Below the pieces are notes generated by a model. That model saw only the letters and a list, made by a program, of their open reading frames with translations. It ran no database searches and was not told where the DNA came from. From the NCBI RefSeq assembly GCF_910587525.1, contig NZ_CAJULS010000012.1:1-33048 (forward strand): 33,048 nucleotides of DNA. The letters run 5' to 3'. Below, one piece after another: positions 13,428 through 22,004 of this stretch; position 1 is the first letter of the stretch; the number at the start of each line of letters is the position of its first letter. The translations under genes and the position numbers were made by a program. The DNA comes from an uncultured Oscillibacter sp. (GTDB taxonomy: Bacteria > Bacillota > Clostridia > Oscillospirales > Oscillospiraceae).

Positions 13428-15353
13428 ATGAAAAATCTTACCCGCAAGCAGCGGACAATGCTGGTGCGGATTATTGCGGCGGCGGCACTGCTGATTGCAG
13501 TTGAACTGCTGCCCCCGCCGGTACTGGCCGGCGGCATATCCCTGCTGTGGCTGATGTACCTTGTTCCCTATGCCGTCATCGGCTGGGATGTGCTCTATAA
13601 AGCCGTCCGCAATATTGCAAACGGACAGGTCTTTGACGAGAACTTTCTCATGGCCCTGGCCACTGTGGGGGCCTTTGGCACCGGGGAGTACGCTGAGGCG
13701 GTGTTCGTTATGCTCTTCTACCAGGTGGGGGAGCTGTTCCAGGACTATGCCGTGGGCAAGTCCCGCCAGTCCATCGCCGCCCTGATGGACATCCGCCCGG
13801 ATACCGCCAATCTGGAGGGGGCGGACGGAGAGCTGGAAGAAGTGGACCCGGAGGATGTGGAAGTGGGCGCCGTGGTGGTGGTAAAGCCCGGCGAGCGGGT
13901 GCCTCTGGACGGCGTGGTGCTGGAGGGGATATCCTCTCTTGATACCGCCGCCCTCACCGGTGAGTCCGCTCCCCGGGATGTGGCCCCCGGCGATGCCGTC
14001 ATCAGCGGCTGCGTAAATCAGTCGGGCCTCCTGCGGGTGAAGGTCACCCGTCCCTGCGAGGAGTCCACTGTGTCCAAAATTCTGGACCTGGTGGAGAACG
14101 CCGGGGAGAAAAAGGCCGCCAGTGAGAATTTCATCACCCGCTTTGCCCGGTACTACACCCCCTGCGTTACCCTGGCGGCGTTGGCGCTGTTCCTGCTGCC
14201 CACCATTGCCCTGGCGGTGGTCCCGGCGGCGGTCCAGCCCGCCTTTTTGGCTGGTACCCAGTGGACCGGCTGGCTCCACCGGGCCCTGATCTTCCTGGTG
14301 ATCTCCTGCCCCTGCGCTCTGGTGATCTCCGTGCCGCTGAGCTTCTTTGGCGGCATCGGCGGAGCCAGCAAATGCGGTATTCTGGTGAAGGGGAGCAACT
14401 ATTTGGAGCTTCTTTCCAAGACAGAGACCGTGGTATTTGACAAGACCGGCACCCTGACCAAGGGCACCTTTGCCGTCACTGCCGTTCATCCGGAGGCGGA
14501 TTTTACCCAGGAGAGCCTGCTGGAGTGCGCCGCCCTGGCGGAGCACTATTCGGACCATCCCATCTCGCTGTCCCTGCGGGCCGCCTGCGGGACGGCTCTG
14601 GATGCCGCCCGGGTAGCGGACGTGGAGGAGATCGCCGGACATGGCGTGCGGGCCCGGGTGGACGGCAAGACCGTCTCCGCCGGCAACAGCCGCCTGATGG
14701 AGCGGGAGGGCGTGTCCTATCATCCCTGTGAGCTGCCGGGAACCATCGTCCACGTGGCGGTGGACGGCGCCTACGCCGGACACATCATCATTTCCGACCT
14801 GCCCAAGCCCGAGGCCAAAACTCTGGCGGAGGGATTGAAGGCTGCCGGTGTAAAAAAGACAGTCATGCTCACCGGCGACAACGAGGCCACAGCCAAAGCC
14901 GTCGCCGGGGATTTGGGGCTGGACGAGTATCACGCCCAGCTGCTCCCCGCCGATAAGGTGGACCAGGTGGAGCGGCTGCTGGGGGCCAAGGCCCCGGGGG
15001 CGGTGCTGGCCTTTGTGGGCGACGGCATCAACGACGCGCCGGTGCTGACCCGGGCGGATGTAGGCATCGCCATGGGCGCCTTGGGCTCCGACGCCGCCAT
15101 TGAGGCCGCCGACATTGTCCTCATGGACGACAACCCCGCCAAGATCGTCACCGCCATGCGCATCTCCCGCAAGACGCTGCGGATTGTGAAGCAGAACATC
15201 TGGTTTGCCCTGGGGGTGAAGTTCGCGGTGCTGATTCTGGGCGCGTTTGGCATGGCCACCATGTGGGCCGCGGTGTTCGCCGACGTAGGCGTGGCCTTTC
15301 TGGCCATCCTCAACGCCACCCGGTGCCTGCGGGTAGAGGAATTCGGAAAATAA
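13428..15353 (+). CDS. Zn/Cd/Pb-exporting P1B-type ATPase (CadA/ZntA-like), no HMA domain
   Basis: 641 residues. It has N-terminal transmembrane helices and an actuator loop with LTGES. The transport-site CPC is at 294-296 (ISCPCALVISVP) and the phosphorylation Asp338 is in DKTGT. The nucleotide domain has a SDHPISLSL (HP) motif, LTGDN and GDGINDAPVLTRADVGIAMG. The last two helices contain the Lys and Asp (GVKFAVL, FADVGVAFLAILN) that mark the Zn/Cd subgroup. The start ATG follows AAGGAGG. Most CadA/ZntA enzymes carry one or more N-terminal HMA domains; here none is fused, and the separate HMA gene upstream fits that gap. It pumps divalent metal out of the cell. Confidence 0.95.
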   Translation: MKNLTRKQRTMLVRIIAAAALLIAVELLPPPVLAGGISLLWLMYLVPYAVIGWDVLYKAVRNIANGQVFDENFLMALATVGAFGTGEYAEAVFVMLFYQVGELFQDYAVGKSRQSIAALMDIRPDTANLEGADGELEEVDPEDVEVGAVVVVKPGERVPLDGVVLEGISSLDTAALTGESAPRDVAPGDAVISGCVNQSGLLRVKVTRPCEESTVSKILDLVENAGEKKAASENFITRFARYYTPCVTLAALALFLLPTIALAVVPAAVQPAFLAGTQWTGWLHRALIFLVISCPCALVISVPLSFFGGIGGASKCGILVKGSNYLELLSKTETVVFDKTGTLTKGTFAVTAVHPEADFTQESLLECAALAEHYSDHPISLSLRAACGTALDAARVADVEEIAGHGVRARVDGKTVSAGNSRLMEREGVSYHPCELPGTIVHVAVDGAYAGHIIISDLPKPEAKTLAEGLKAAGVKKTVMLTGDNEATAKAVAGDLGLDEYHAQLLPADKVDQVERLLGAKAPGAVLAFVGDGINDAPVLTRADVGIAMGALGSDAAIEAADIVLMDDNPAKIVTAMRISRKTLRIVKQNIWFALGVKFAVLILGAFGMATMWAAVFADVGVAFLAILNATRCLRVEEFGK

Positions 15354-15422
15354 GAGCCGGGATTCTTCTATGGAAAGCCCGCAGTCAGGCACTGTTTGAA
15401 ACCGGGAGCACAGGATTTGACA

Positions 15423-15474
15423 AATATCGCCCCGCGGCGGCCTGCCAGGCCTTCCGCGGGGCAATATTTTTTGT
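15423..15474 (+). terminator. Terminator of the metal ATPase gene
   Basis: Nine-bp GC stem GCCCCGCGG/CCGCGGGGC extended past a mismatch by AATAT/ATATT (15423-15468), then a T-run. Confidence 0.85.
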
Positions 15475-15482
15475 TTTAGGGC

Positions 15483-15511
15483 TTGCAATCCCGGCGGCGA
15501 TATGCTAAGAT
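15483..15511 (+). promoter_or_regulatory. Promoter of tRNA-Thr(CGT)
   Basis: -35 TTGCAA (15483-15488), -10 TAAGAT (15506-15511), 17-bp spacer, 17 bases before the tRNA. Confidence 0.75.
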
Positions 15512-15528
15512 ACTAACGTGATAAATCC

Positions 15529-15604
15529 GCTAGTGTAGCTCAGTCGGTAGAGCAGCTGATTCGTAATCAGCAGGTCAGGTGTTCGAGTCACCCCACTAGC
15601 TCCA
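15529..15604 (+). tRNA. tRNA-Thr (anticodon CGT)
   Basis: 76 nt. Acceptor GCTAGTG pairs with CACTAGC; the anticodon stem-loop CTGATTCGTAATCAG carries CGT; T-arm GTGTTCGAGTCAC; CCA encoded. Second threonine isoacceptor of the window, similar in sequence to the TGT copy at 9622. Confidence 0.97.
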
Positions 15605-15760
15605 GCTTAGGAATTTCCCCTTGCCGCTCGCTTCCGCTCTTGGCGGAAAGCTCCGCTGGACGGGGGAATTTCTTTGCGTTCTGCCAATTTCTTCCGCCGG
15701 AGGCCCGGCAGGGACTGCTTCTGAAAAATATGTGCTTGACTGTGTCAAAGGAGGGGCCAT

Positions 15761-17137
15761 ATGGATAATCAATTGGTGTGGCAGGAAGAGTACAACACCG
15801 GAGTAGAAGATATCGACAAGGAACACCAGAGGCTTTTCAAGATCATCAATAAGCTTCTGGCCGTTACCGAGGAGAATGATGAGGAGAAGAGCCGGTGGGC
15901 GTGCCAGGAGGGGATCAAGTACTTCAAGGGCCACGCCGTCAAGCACTTCGCGGACGAGGAAAGGTATATGGCCTCCGTTGGCTACGAGGGGCTTGAACGG
16001 CATTGCCTCATCCACAGGGATTTTCGGGAGAATACCCTTCCCGCCCTGGAGGAGGAGCTGGAGCGGACCAGTTACGCTCCGGATTCCATGGCCCATTTTC
16101 TGGGCGTGTGCAGCGGCTGGCTGATCGGCCACACCCTGACAGAGGACCACGCCATCACCGGCGGCAAGGTGAGCAAGTGGGAGCATCTCCTGCCGGACGA
16201 ACAGCTGGCGGCTGTCAAAAAAACCATCATCCAGCTGGTATTCGATATGTTCCACCTGGAGTCCAAGGTAATCAGCGACGCCTATGGCGGTGAGAAGTTC
16301 GGCCGGGGCGTGTACTGCTGTCTGGCCTACGGGACGGAGCAGGACGACAGGCGCCAGGAGATCCTCATGGTCTTTGAGGAAAAGTTGCTGCTCAACACAG
16401 TGGGCAAGGTCATGGGCCTGCGGACCAACCGGCTGGACACCATGCTTCTCAATGCCGCCAGATATACCACCCGGCAGTTTGTGGGCCGGCTTACAGAGTA
16501 TTTTCCGGAATGGCAGACCTATGATCTGAAAGAGGAGAACCTGCTGACTTACGAGCAGTTCCGGCAGGTGTTTGAGCGGGAGAAGCCTCAGGTCAGCCTG
16601 CTGTTCAACACCGGCGGCGCGGGCTACTTCGCCTACTGCGCCATTGCGCCCCACCTGTTGGAAAATGGCGTGGGCACGCCCCTCCAGGCGGACAACGCCA
16701 TGTCCGAGGTGGAGCAGTACCTGACAATGCGGGAGGAACAGGCAGCCCAGGACGCGGCCAGCAACCGGCGGAAGATCCTGGTGGTGGACGACTCCTTGAC
16801 CATCCGGCAGGCCATGATGCGGCTTCTGCAGGAGGATTACGAGGCGGCCGTGGCGGAGTCCGGCGTGGCCGCCATCCGCACCATCACCCTGAACCGGCCG
16901 GACCTGATCCTGCTGGACTATGAGATGCCGGTCTGCGATGGAAAACAGACCTTGGAGATGCTCCGTCTGGAGAAGTCCTTTGCGGATATTCCGGTGATCT
17001 TCCTCACCGGCCGGGGCGATCCGGAGGTGGTAAAACAGCTGTTGGCCCTGAAACCGGCGGGATACTTGCTGAAATACTTGAAGCCGGCGGAGATCAAGAA
17101 GAAAATCGACGCCTTCTTTGAGAAGCAAAAGGGCTGA
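15761..17137 (+). CDS. Hemerythrin - CheX-like - receiver domain fusion protein
   Basis: 458 residues. Residues 1-140 are a bacteriohemerythrin with a full di-iron ligand set: H22, H62, E66, H81, H85, H124, D129. Residues about 150-320 have no sure assignment but resemble CheX/CheC-type phosphatase folds (ILMVFEEKLLLNTVGKVMGL, LNAARYTTRQFVGRL). Residues about 338-455 are a receiver domain with KILVVDDS, phospho-acceptor D386 in LLDYEMP, FLTG and K438 in LLKYLKP. The fusion would couple oxygen, NO or iron-redox state to a phosphorylation switch; no DNA-binding output is present. The start has AAAGGAGG, with a small dyad TTGAC/GTCAA (15736-15748) overlapping the leader. It is monocistronic. Confidence 0.88.
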   Translation: MDNQLVWQEEYNTGVEDIDKEHQRLFKIINKLLAVTEENDEEKSRWACQEGIKYFKGHAVKHFADEERYMASVGYEGLERHCLIHRDFRENTLPALEEELERTSYAPDSMAHFLGVCSGWLIGHTLTEDHAITGGKVSKWEHLLPDEQLAAVKKTIIQLVFDMFHLESKVISDAYGGEKFGRGVYCCLAYGTEQDDRRQEILMVFEEKLLLNTVGKVMGLRTNRLDTMLLNAARYTTRQFVGRLTEYFPEWQTYDLKEENLLTYEQFRQVFEREKPQVSLLFNTGGAGYFAYCAIAPHLLENGVGTPLQADNAMSEVEQYLTMREEQAAQDAASNRRKILVVDDSLTIRQAMMRLLQEDYEAAVAESGVAAIRTITLNRPDLILLDYEMPVCDGKQTLEMLRLEKSFADIPVIFLTGRGDPEVVKQLLALKPAGYLLKYLKPAEIKKKIDAFFEKQKG

Positions 17138-17153
17138 TTTCCCCACATACGTC

Positions 17154-17186
17154 AAAACCTCCGGCCGCGCCGGAGGTTTTGGTTTT
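17154..17186. terminator. Terminator after the hemerythrin fusion gene
   Basis: Perfect 12-bp stem AAAACCTCCGGC/GCCGGAGGTTTT, then GGTTTTT; shared with the converging degV-like gene. Confidence 0.88.
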
Positions 17187-17207
17187 TGAGTCTTTCTTCG
17201 CGCACTC

Positions 17208-18059
17208 TCAGCCGTCAGACGGCTGGAAAAAGGCGACTCCCACGGCGCCGGGACCCACATGGGTCCCGATGGTGCCGCCGATGGTGCCTACGGGCAGGAC
17301 ATCGGTGTGTTCCGCCCACAGGGCGGCGCTGTCGGCGATATATTTTTGCAGGAGGCTGTCCTCCAAGCCCGTATACCCCAGTAAGTAAGGCCGGCCAAAG
17401 TCCACACCGTTGGTCTTTTGGATCTCCTGCACCAGCAGGTTGTTTCCGTTTTTAGAGCCTCGGGCCCTGCCCAGCATGACCACCTCGCCGCGCTCTACAG
17501 CCACCACCGGTTTGATGGACAGCAGTCCGCCCACCAACGCCGCGGAGGAGGAAATCCTGCCGCCCCGCTTGAGATACTCCAGGGTATCCAGCAGGGCTAC
17601 CAGGCGGATGTCCTTTTTCTCCGCCTCCAGCCTGTTGGCGATGGCAGCGGCTTCCAGGCCCTGGTCCATCAGCTCCAGAGCCCGCTCCACCAAAATCCGC
17701 TCTCCAAGGGTGGCGTTCTCGCTGTCCACCACAAAGACCCGGCCGGGGTACTCCTGCGCCGCGATGCAGGCGCTCTGACAGGTGCCGGAGAGCTTGGAGG
17801 ACAGCAGCACAGCCACCACGGCCTCCCCGGCCTCCCCGGCCTGGCGGAAGGCCTCTTCAAACTGGGCGGGGTTGATCTGGCTGGTGGTGGGCAGGATATC
17901 CCCCTCGATGAGCTTCTCATAAAACTGCCGGTGGGTCAGGTCCACGCCGTCCAGAAACTGCTCTGTTCCAAAGGTCACGGTCATGGGCAGAATGGTAAGC
18001 TCTGGGCGGCAGGGCTGGGGCAGGTCGGCGGCAGAGTCGGTGATAATGCGTATTTTCAT
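17208..18059 (-). CDS. DegV family fatty-acid-binding protein
   Basis: 283 residues, full length. N-terminal MKIRIITDSAADLP, then TSQINPAQFEEAF (the conserved TSQP-type loop), SSKLSGTCQSA, the VDSENATLGE block, and C-terminal LEYLKRGGRISSSAALVGGLLSIKP. These are DegV/FakB hallmarks; such proteins hold a fatty acid and present it to the FakA kinase. Which acyl chain is bound cannot be told. It is the second gene of a minus-strand operon, 31 bases after the MarR gene. Confidence 0.95.
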   Translation of the reverse strand: MKIRIITDSAADLPQPCRPELTILPMTVTFGTEQFLDGVDLTHRQFYEKLIEGDILPTTSQINPAQFEEAFRQAGEAGEAVVAVLLSSKLSGTCQSACIAAQEYPGRVFVVDSENATLGERILVERALELMDQGLEAAAIANRLEAEKKDIRLVALLDTLEYLKRGGRISSSAALVGGLLSIKPVVAVERGEVVMLGRARGSKNGNNLLVQEIQKTNGVDFGRPYLLGYTGLEDSLLQKYIADSAALWAEHTDVLPVGTIGGTIGTHVGPGAVGVAFFQPSDG

Positions 18060-18090
18060 AGTGGTTCCTCGCTTCCGGTTGATAATTCAG

Positions 18091-18531
18091 TCACAGCCGA
18101 ATACCGGCTGCGGACAGCTTTTCATACATGCGGACAAACGTCTCTGCGTCCTCCGGCCCTACCACGTCAGCGATCTGCCGGACCAGTTCCAGAGACCGGC
18201 GGTGGACGGCCAAAAAATCCGGCAGCCGCTCCGCTACGGGACGCACAAAGACGCTCCGGCCGTCCGCATCTCCCCGCTCTCTGACAAGATAGCCCTGTGC
18301 GCACAGGGCGTTGACAGTGCGGTTTACCAGACTTTTGCGCATATTGGTCTCCTGTACGATCCATCTGACGGCAGTACGCCCCGTTCCGTCAGTTTTGTAT
18401 TGGTCATAGACCAGTTTCATGACGATGGCTTCATTATAGGTCAGCTCCCGGGTGATCCGGGAGCTTTTCAGCAGTCCGCTGACCCCGATCCAGGCCCGCA
18501 GCATGCGTTCCAGCAGCGCCTCGTTCTCCAT
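18091..18531 (-). CDS. MarR-family transcriptional regulator
   Basis: 146 residues from ATG 18531 with GGGGAG seven bases upstream; a longer frame to 18579 lacks a site. The winged HTH covers about 35-105 (LTYNEAIVMKLVYDQY, VQETNMRKSLVNRTVNALCAQGYLVRERGDADGRSVFV). The DxDGRS wing is MarR-typical. It precedes degV in one operon, so it probably governs DegV-related lipid metabolism, but its ligand is unknown. Confidence 0.9.
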   Translation of the reverse strand: MENEALLERMLRAWIGVSGLLKSSRITRELTYNEAIVMKLVYDQYKTDGTGRTAVRWIVQETNMRKSLVNRTVNALCAQGYLVRERGDADGRSVFVRPVAERLPDFLAVHRRSLELVRQIADVVGPEDAETFVRMYEKLSAAGIRL

Positions 18532-18569
18532 ACTGTCGCTCCCCGATGGTTTACTTTGTGAACTATTGG

Positions 18570-18598
18570 AGCATATCACAGTTTTCCGAAAAATACAA
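18570..18598 (-). promoter_or_regulatory. Promoter of the marR-degV operon
   Basis: Minus strand: -35 TTGTAT (18593-18598), -10 TATGCT (18570-18575), 17-bp spacer. Confidence 0.65.
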
Positions 18599-18671
18599 CA
18601 GAAAGTTTCCGGCGGCCCGGTGGAAAATGAGAAAAATTTATGTATACAAATCAGATTGGATGTGATATACT

Positions 18672-18960
18672 AACTACCACTACTCCTCAATAAAAATCTG
18701 TATTGAGGGCAGAATGATCTTGCGGCGCTGTTTTTGCGCCTTTCCGGTGAAAAGGCGTCTCATCATACAATCCTTGGAAAAAGCCCTCCCGGTCCTTTAT
18801 GGCGGCACTGCACGCCGCCGTGCCCTGGGCACCAGGGAATATATTGCACGATATTTCTGGCGCCTCCGGCGCAGGCCGTATCCTGCGGCCTGACAAAACG
18901 ATACAGCCGTTATGTCAAAGATTCGTATAAGAGCCCGGCGTGTTTTCCGCTGTCAAAGTT
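18672..18960 (+). ncRNA. Candidate structured RNA or long leader upstream of RNase J
   Basis: No gene could be supported between 18599 and 19248. A -10 TATACT (18666-18671), with a weak -35 TATACA 17 bases upstream, precedes a dense set of stems. They are CCTCAATA/TATTGAGG (18685-18692, 18701-18708); GGCGC/GCGCC, which competes with CGCCTTT/AAAGGCG just downstream; GGCGGC/GCCGCC; CCCTG/CAGGG; and CAGGCCG/CGGCCTG. GAGGGC (18705-18710) could also pair with GCCCTC (18783-18788), which would break the first hairpin. This may be an independent RNA or a regulatory leader of the RNase J gene. It matched no riboswitch or 6S/SRP/RNase P pattern that I could recognise. Confidence 0.35.
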
Positions 18961-19248
18961 TTTCTAAAGTTTTTAATGGGTTCTATATGGAATCAGGTAT
19001 TGAGCGCTGAAACATTCTTGATATTTTACCGGCATGGGACGCGCTTTCCCGCCGGTCAAATAGATCACAGAGGTCCATATGGCGATTTGGATATGACGTG
19101 ACCGAACCCCTGCCGGCGAAACGGGGCCGCGCAGGCGACGGACGTCTCTTCTTCGCGTGCGCCTGTTTGCGGCTGTGTACCGCCGGACGTGTCCTTTGGA
19201 GCCTCTGTTACATATCTTTTTAAGAGTTCAAAGGAGTTTATTGTATCT

Positions 19249-20907
19249 ATGGCAGAAAAACTGAAAATCATTCCCCTGGGCGGTTTGGATGAGATCGGCA
19301 AGAACATGACCGCCTATGAGTGCGGCGGTGAGATCATCGTGGTGGACTGCGGCATGGCCTTCCCCGGGGACGACATGTACGGCATCGACCTCATCATCCC
19401 CGATGTGACCTACCTCATCAAGAACCGTGCCCGTATCCGCGGCCTTTTCATCACCCATGGCCATGAGGACCATGTGGGGGCAATCCCCTATGTCCTCAAG
19501 CAGGTGAATATGCCCATCTACTGCACCCGTTTCACCGCCGGCCTCATCTCCCTGAAGTTGGAGGAGCACGGCCTGGTGCGGTCCACCAAGCTCATTACCG
19601 TGGACCCGGGCAAGACTGTGCGGGCCGGGAAGTTCAATGTGGAGTTCATCCATGTCAACCACTCCATCGCAGACTCCGTGGCCTTCGCCATCCACACCCA
19701 CATGGGCACCGTGGTCCACACCGGAGATTTCAAGATCGACTCCACCCCCATTGACGGGGAGGTCATCGACCTGGCCCGCTTCGGCGAGCTGGGGAAGGAG
19801 GGCGTGCTGGCCCTGTGCGCCGACTCCACCAATGTGGAGCGCCCGGGCTACACCATGAGCGAGAGCGCCGTGGGCCAGACCTTCATGCGGCAGTTCCAGT
19901 GCTGTGAGGAGCGGATTATCGTCACCACCTTTGCCTCCAATGTCCACCGCATCCAGCAGGTGCTGGATGCCGCGGCGGCCTTTGGCCGGAAGGTGGCCGT
20001 CACGGGCCGGTCCATGGAGAATATCATGAAGGTCTCCACCTCCCTGGGCTACATGAAGGTGCCCAAAAATACCCTCATGGACATCAACAAGATTAAGGGC
20101 CTGCCCAAGAACAAACAGGTCATCGTCACCACCGGCTCCCAGGGGGAGGAGATGAGCGCCCTGTACCGCATGGCCTTCTCCCAGCACAAGCAGGTGGAGG
20201 TGGGCCCCGGCGACAAGGTCATCATCTCCGCCTCGGCCATCCCCGGCAACGAGGTGACGGTGAGCCGGGTCATCAACGAGCTGTTCCGCAAGGGCGTCCA
20301 CGTGATCTACGACAAGGCCGACATGCTCCACGTCTCCGGCCACGCCTGCCAGGAGGAGCTGAAAATTATCCACGCCCTGACGAAGCCCCGTTTCTTCGTC
20401 CCCCTCCACGGCGAGCAGCGGATGCTCCAGATCCACAGCCAGCTGGCCCAGCAGATGGGCGTAGCGCGCAACCACATCGCTATCGCGGAGAACGGCTCTG
20501 TCGTCGAAATCACCGCCAAGACGCTGAAAATCGGCGGCACCGTCCCTGCGGGGGAGGTGTACGTGGACGGTTCCGGCGTGGGTGATGTGGGGGCCGTGGT
20601 TATGCGGGACCGCAAGCGCCTGGCCGAGGACGGCATGGTGGTCGTGGTCATGCCCGTGTCCGCCCACAACGGTGCGCTGCTGAGCCCGCCGGAGATAATC
20701 ACCCGGGGCTTCATCTATGTCAAGGAGTCCGGAGATCTGATGAAGGAGCTCCAGGGCGTGGCCCTGGACGCGGCGGAGGGCGTCTCCCGGAAGCGCGGCC
20801 GGGATGACGGCGAGCTGAAGGGCGCGGTGAAGGCTGCCGTCAGCAGCTATCTGTTCAAAAACACCAAGCGCAGCCCCATGGTCATCCCTGTGGTGACACG
20901 GCTGTAA
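19249..20907 (+). CDS. rnj: Ribonuclease J (metallo-beta-lactamase/beta-CASP)
   Basis: 552 residues, normal for RNase J. The metallo-beta-lactamase part begins KIIPLGGLDEIGKNM and contains the catalytic HGHEDHVGAI zinc motif, HSIADSVAFAI and HTGDFKID. The beta-CASP insert has ADSTNVERPGYTMSE and GRSMENI, and SGHACQEELK and PLHGEQRM close the active site. The C-terminal domain ends in RRKRSPMVIP-like sequence. The enzyme is both an endonuclease and a 5'-3' exonuclease in mRNA decay and rRNA maturation. The start chosen is ATG 19249 with AAAGGAG 12 bases upstream; an earlier in-frame ATG at 19189 has no site. Confidence 0.95.
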   Translation: MAEKLKIIPLGGLDEIGKNMTAYECGGEIIVVDCGMAFPGDDMYGIDLIIPDVTYLIKNRARIRGLFITHGHEDHVGAIPYVLKQVNMPIYCTRFTAGLISLKLEEHGLVRSTKLITVDPGKTVRAGKFNVEFIHVNHSIADSVAFAIHTHMGTVVHTGDFKIDSTPIDGEVIDLARFGELGKEGVLALCADSTNVERPGYTMSESAVGQTFMRQFQCCEERIIVTTFASNVHRIQQVLDAAAAFGRKVAVTGRSMENIMKVSTSLGYMKVPKNTLMDINKIKGLPKNKQVIVTTGSQGEEMSALYRMAFSQHKQVEVGPGDKVIISASAIPGNEVTVSRVINELFRKGVHVIYDKADMLHVSGHACQEELKIIHALTKPRFFVPLHGEQRMLQIHSQLAQQMGVARNHIAIAENGSVVEITAKTLKIGGTVPAGEVYVDGSGVGDVGAVVMRDRKRLAEDGMVVVVMPVSAHNGALLSPPEIITRGFIYVKESGDLMKELQGVALDAAEGVSRKRGRDDGELKGAVKAAVSSYLFKNTKRSPMVIPVVTRL

Positions 20908-20998
20908 AAAGCTGTATTCACAGTTTTTGAACGCCGTTTCGACAGGTCTTTCCCCACCCATCCAACATTCCCCACCTATGAATACAACTTCTAAGTGA

Positions 20999-21037
20999 AA
21001 AAACCGGATGGACAGCACTGCCGTCCATCCGGTTTTT
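20999..21037. terminator. Bidirectional terminator after RNase J
   Basis: Perfect 15-bp stem (20999-21013 with 21023-21037) with A- and T-runs at its base; shared by converging genes. Confidence 0.9.
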
Positions 21038-21050
21038 CATTCGGTTGAAA

Positions 21051-21752
21051 TTACGCCACGGCGGAGAAGGGAATACGGGCCTCCTGATTCTGACGGCTCT
21101 CCTGATCCTCCGCCTGGGACTCGGCGGCGGTGACTGTGCGGGTGGTGCCGCCGGAGATATAGGCCCTGCCACACTCCGGGCAGATAGCGGTGTGGTAGGT
21201 CACGTTCTGGCTGACCACCTTCCGGTCCTCCCGCTGAGCCTTGGCCTGCTCCCGATAGACATGCTCCATCTCGTGGCCCCGGACCGCCGAGGGGGCCTGG
21301 TCCGGGTCGATCTTCGTGGGGGTCTTGAAGGAGACGCCGGCGTCATCGGAGCCGTCCTGATACTTTCGCTCCTTGCAGGTCTGGCACTCCCCCTCCTCCA
21401 GGGCCTTCTGGACGCTCTCTGCGCCCAGAGCGGTCTGCCCGTCCTGGGATTCCGCCGCTTTTTGGACGCCCTCCGGCGTGGGCCCGCCGTACTGGATGCG
21501 CATCCGTACAGCCATCTCCACCGGGTCCGCCCCCTGGCGGATGGGCAGGCCCAGCCGGGCGGACCCGGCCTCATTGCCGCTGATGGCCGGAGCGGGACGC
21601 ACCGGCTGCACCGGGGTCTCCGGAGAGGCGGACTTCCGGGCTGTCCAGACGCCGCCGGTTTTCTGGGCGTTTTGGGACTGCTCCGCCGGCTTGGCGGCGG
21701 TGCTTTGATAGGGATTGAAGTAGAAACTCAGGCTGGAAACTCCGCCAATCAT
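21051..21752 (-). CDS. Putative SprA-related metallopeptidase-like protein
   Basis: 233 residues. A GTG at 21761 opens the frame but lies inside the AGGAG site; ATG 21752, eight bases after AGGAG, is the better start. The first 110 residues are low-complexity and Pro/Ala/Gln-rich. The second half has a CxxC (CQTCKERKYQDGSDD), the zincin-like HEMEH in SAVRGHEMEHVYREQAKAQ, then CPECGRAYISGGTT. The HExxH-plus-GG layout resembles the SprA-related family, whose activity is unproven; the cysteines may bind structural zinc. No signal peptide is seen, so it is probably cytoplasmic. It is monocistronic. Confidence 0.65.
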   Translation of the reverse strand: MIGGVSSLSFYFNPYQSTAAKPAEQSQNAQKTGGVWTARKSASPETPVQPVRPAPAISGNEAGSARLGLPIRQGADPVEMAVRMRIQYGGPTPEGVQKAAESQDGQTALGAESVQKALEEGECQTCKERKYQDGSDDAGVSFKTPTKIDPDQAPSAVRGHEMEHVYREQAKAQREDRKVVSQNVTYHTAICPECGRAYISGGTTRTVTAAESQAEDQESRQNQEARIPFSAVA

Positions 21753-21796
21753 ATTATCCACTCCTGTCAGCGCGATCTGCGCTCAATAATACTTTT

Positions 21797-21824
21797 ATTA
21801 TAGCAGGTCTTCCTCAAATGGCAA
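21797..21824 (-). promoter_or_regulatory. Promoter of the SprA-like gene
   Basis: Minus strand: -35 TTGCCA (21819-21824), -10 TATAAT (21797-21802), 16-bp spacer. Confidence 0.75.
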
Positions 21825-21888
21825 GTCTTTCTTTGCCGATTTTTGGCCGCGAAGCGCTCTCCCGCCTGGACCGCCGTCCAAAGGCGGA

Positions 21889-21924
21889 AAAAGCCTCGGG
21901 CTTTTTGGCCCGAGGCTTTTGGCT
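21889..21924. terminator. Isolated bidirectional terminator
   Basis: Perfect 13-bp stem AAAAGCCTCGGGC/GCCCGAGGCTTTT (21889-21901 with 21908-21920). It stands between the SprA-like promoter and the micro-gene unit with no gene directly before it on the plus strand, and it probably insulates the two minus-strand units. Confidence 0.75.
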
Positions 21925-22004
21925 GGCGTCTGCTGAACGTGACCGGGAAACGATCTATCGTCAACGGGTTGTCTGCCCCAATTTTCATATGACCCGCAAA
22001 TAAA

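Noticed and set aside
13338..15488. 716-codon minus-strand frame opposite the P-type ATPase
   Set aside because: Shadow of the ATPase, with Gly/His/Gln-rich translation and no domain.
18672..18960. Tentative assignment of the structured region as 6S, SRP, RNase P, tmRNA or T-box RNA
   Set aside because: None of the conserved sequence elements that I know for these families could be located, so only an unnamed candidate is reported.
19228..21018. 596-codon minus-strand frame opposite RNase J
   Set aside because: Shadow frame of RNase J; it also runs through the bidirectional terminator.
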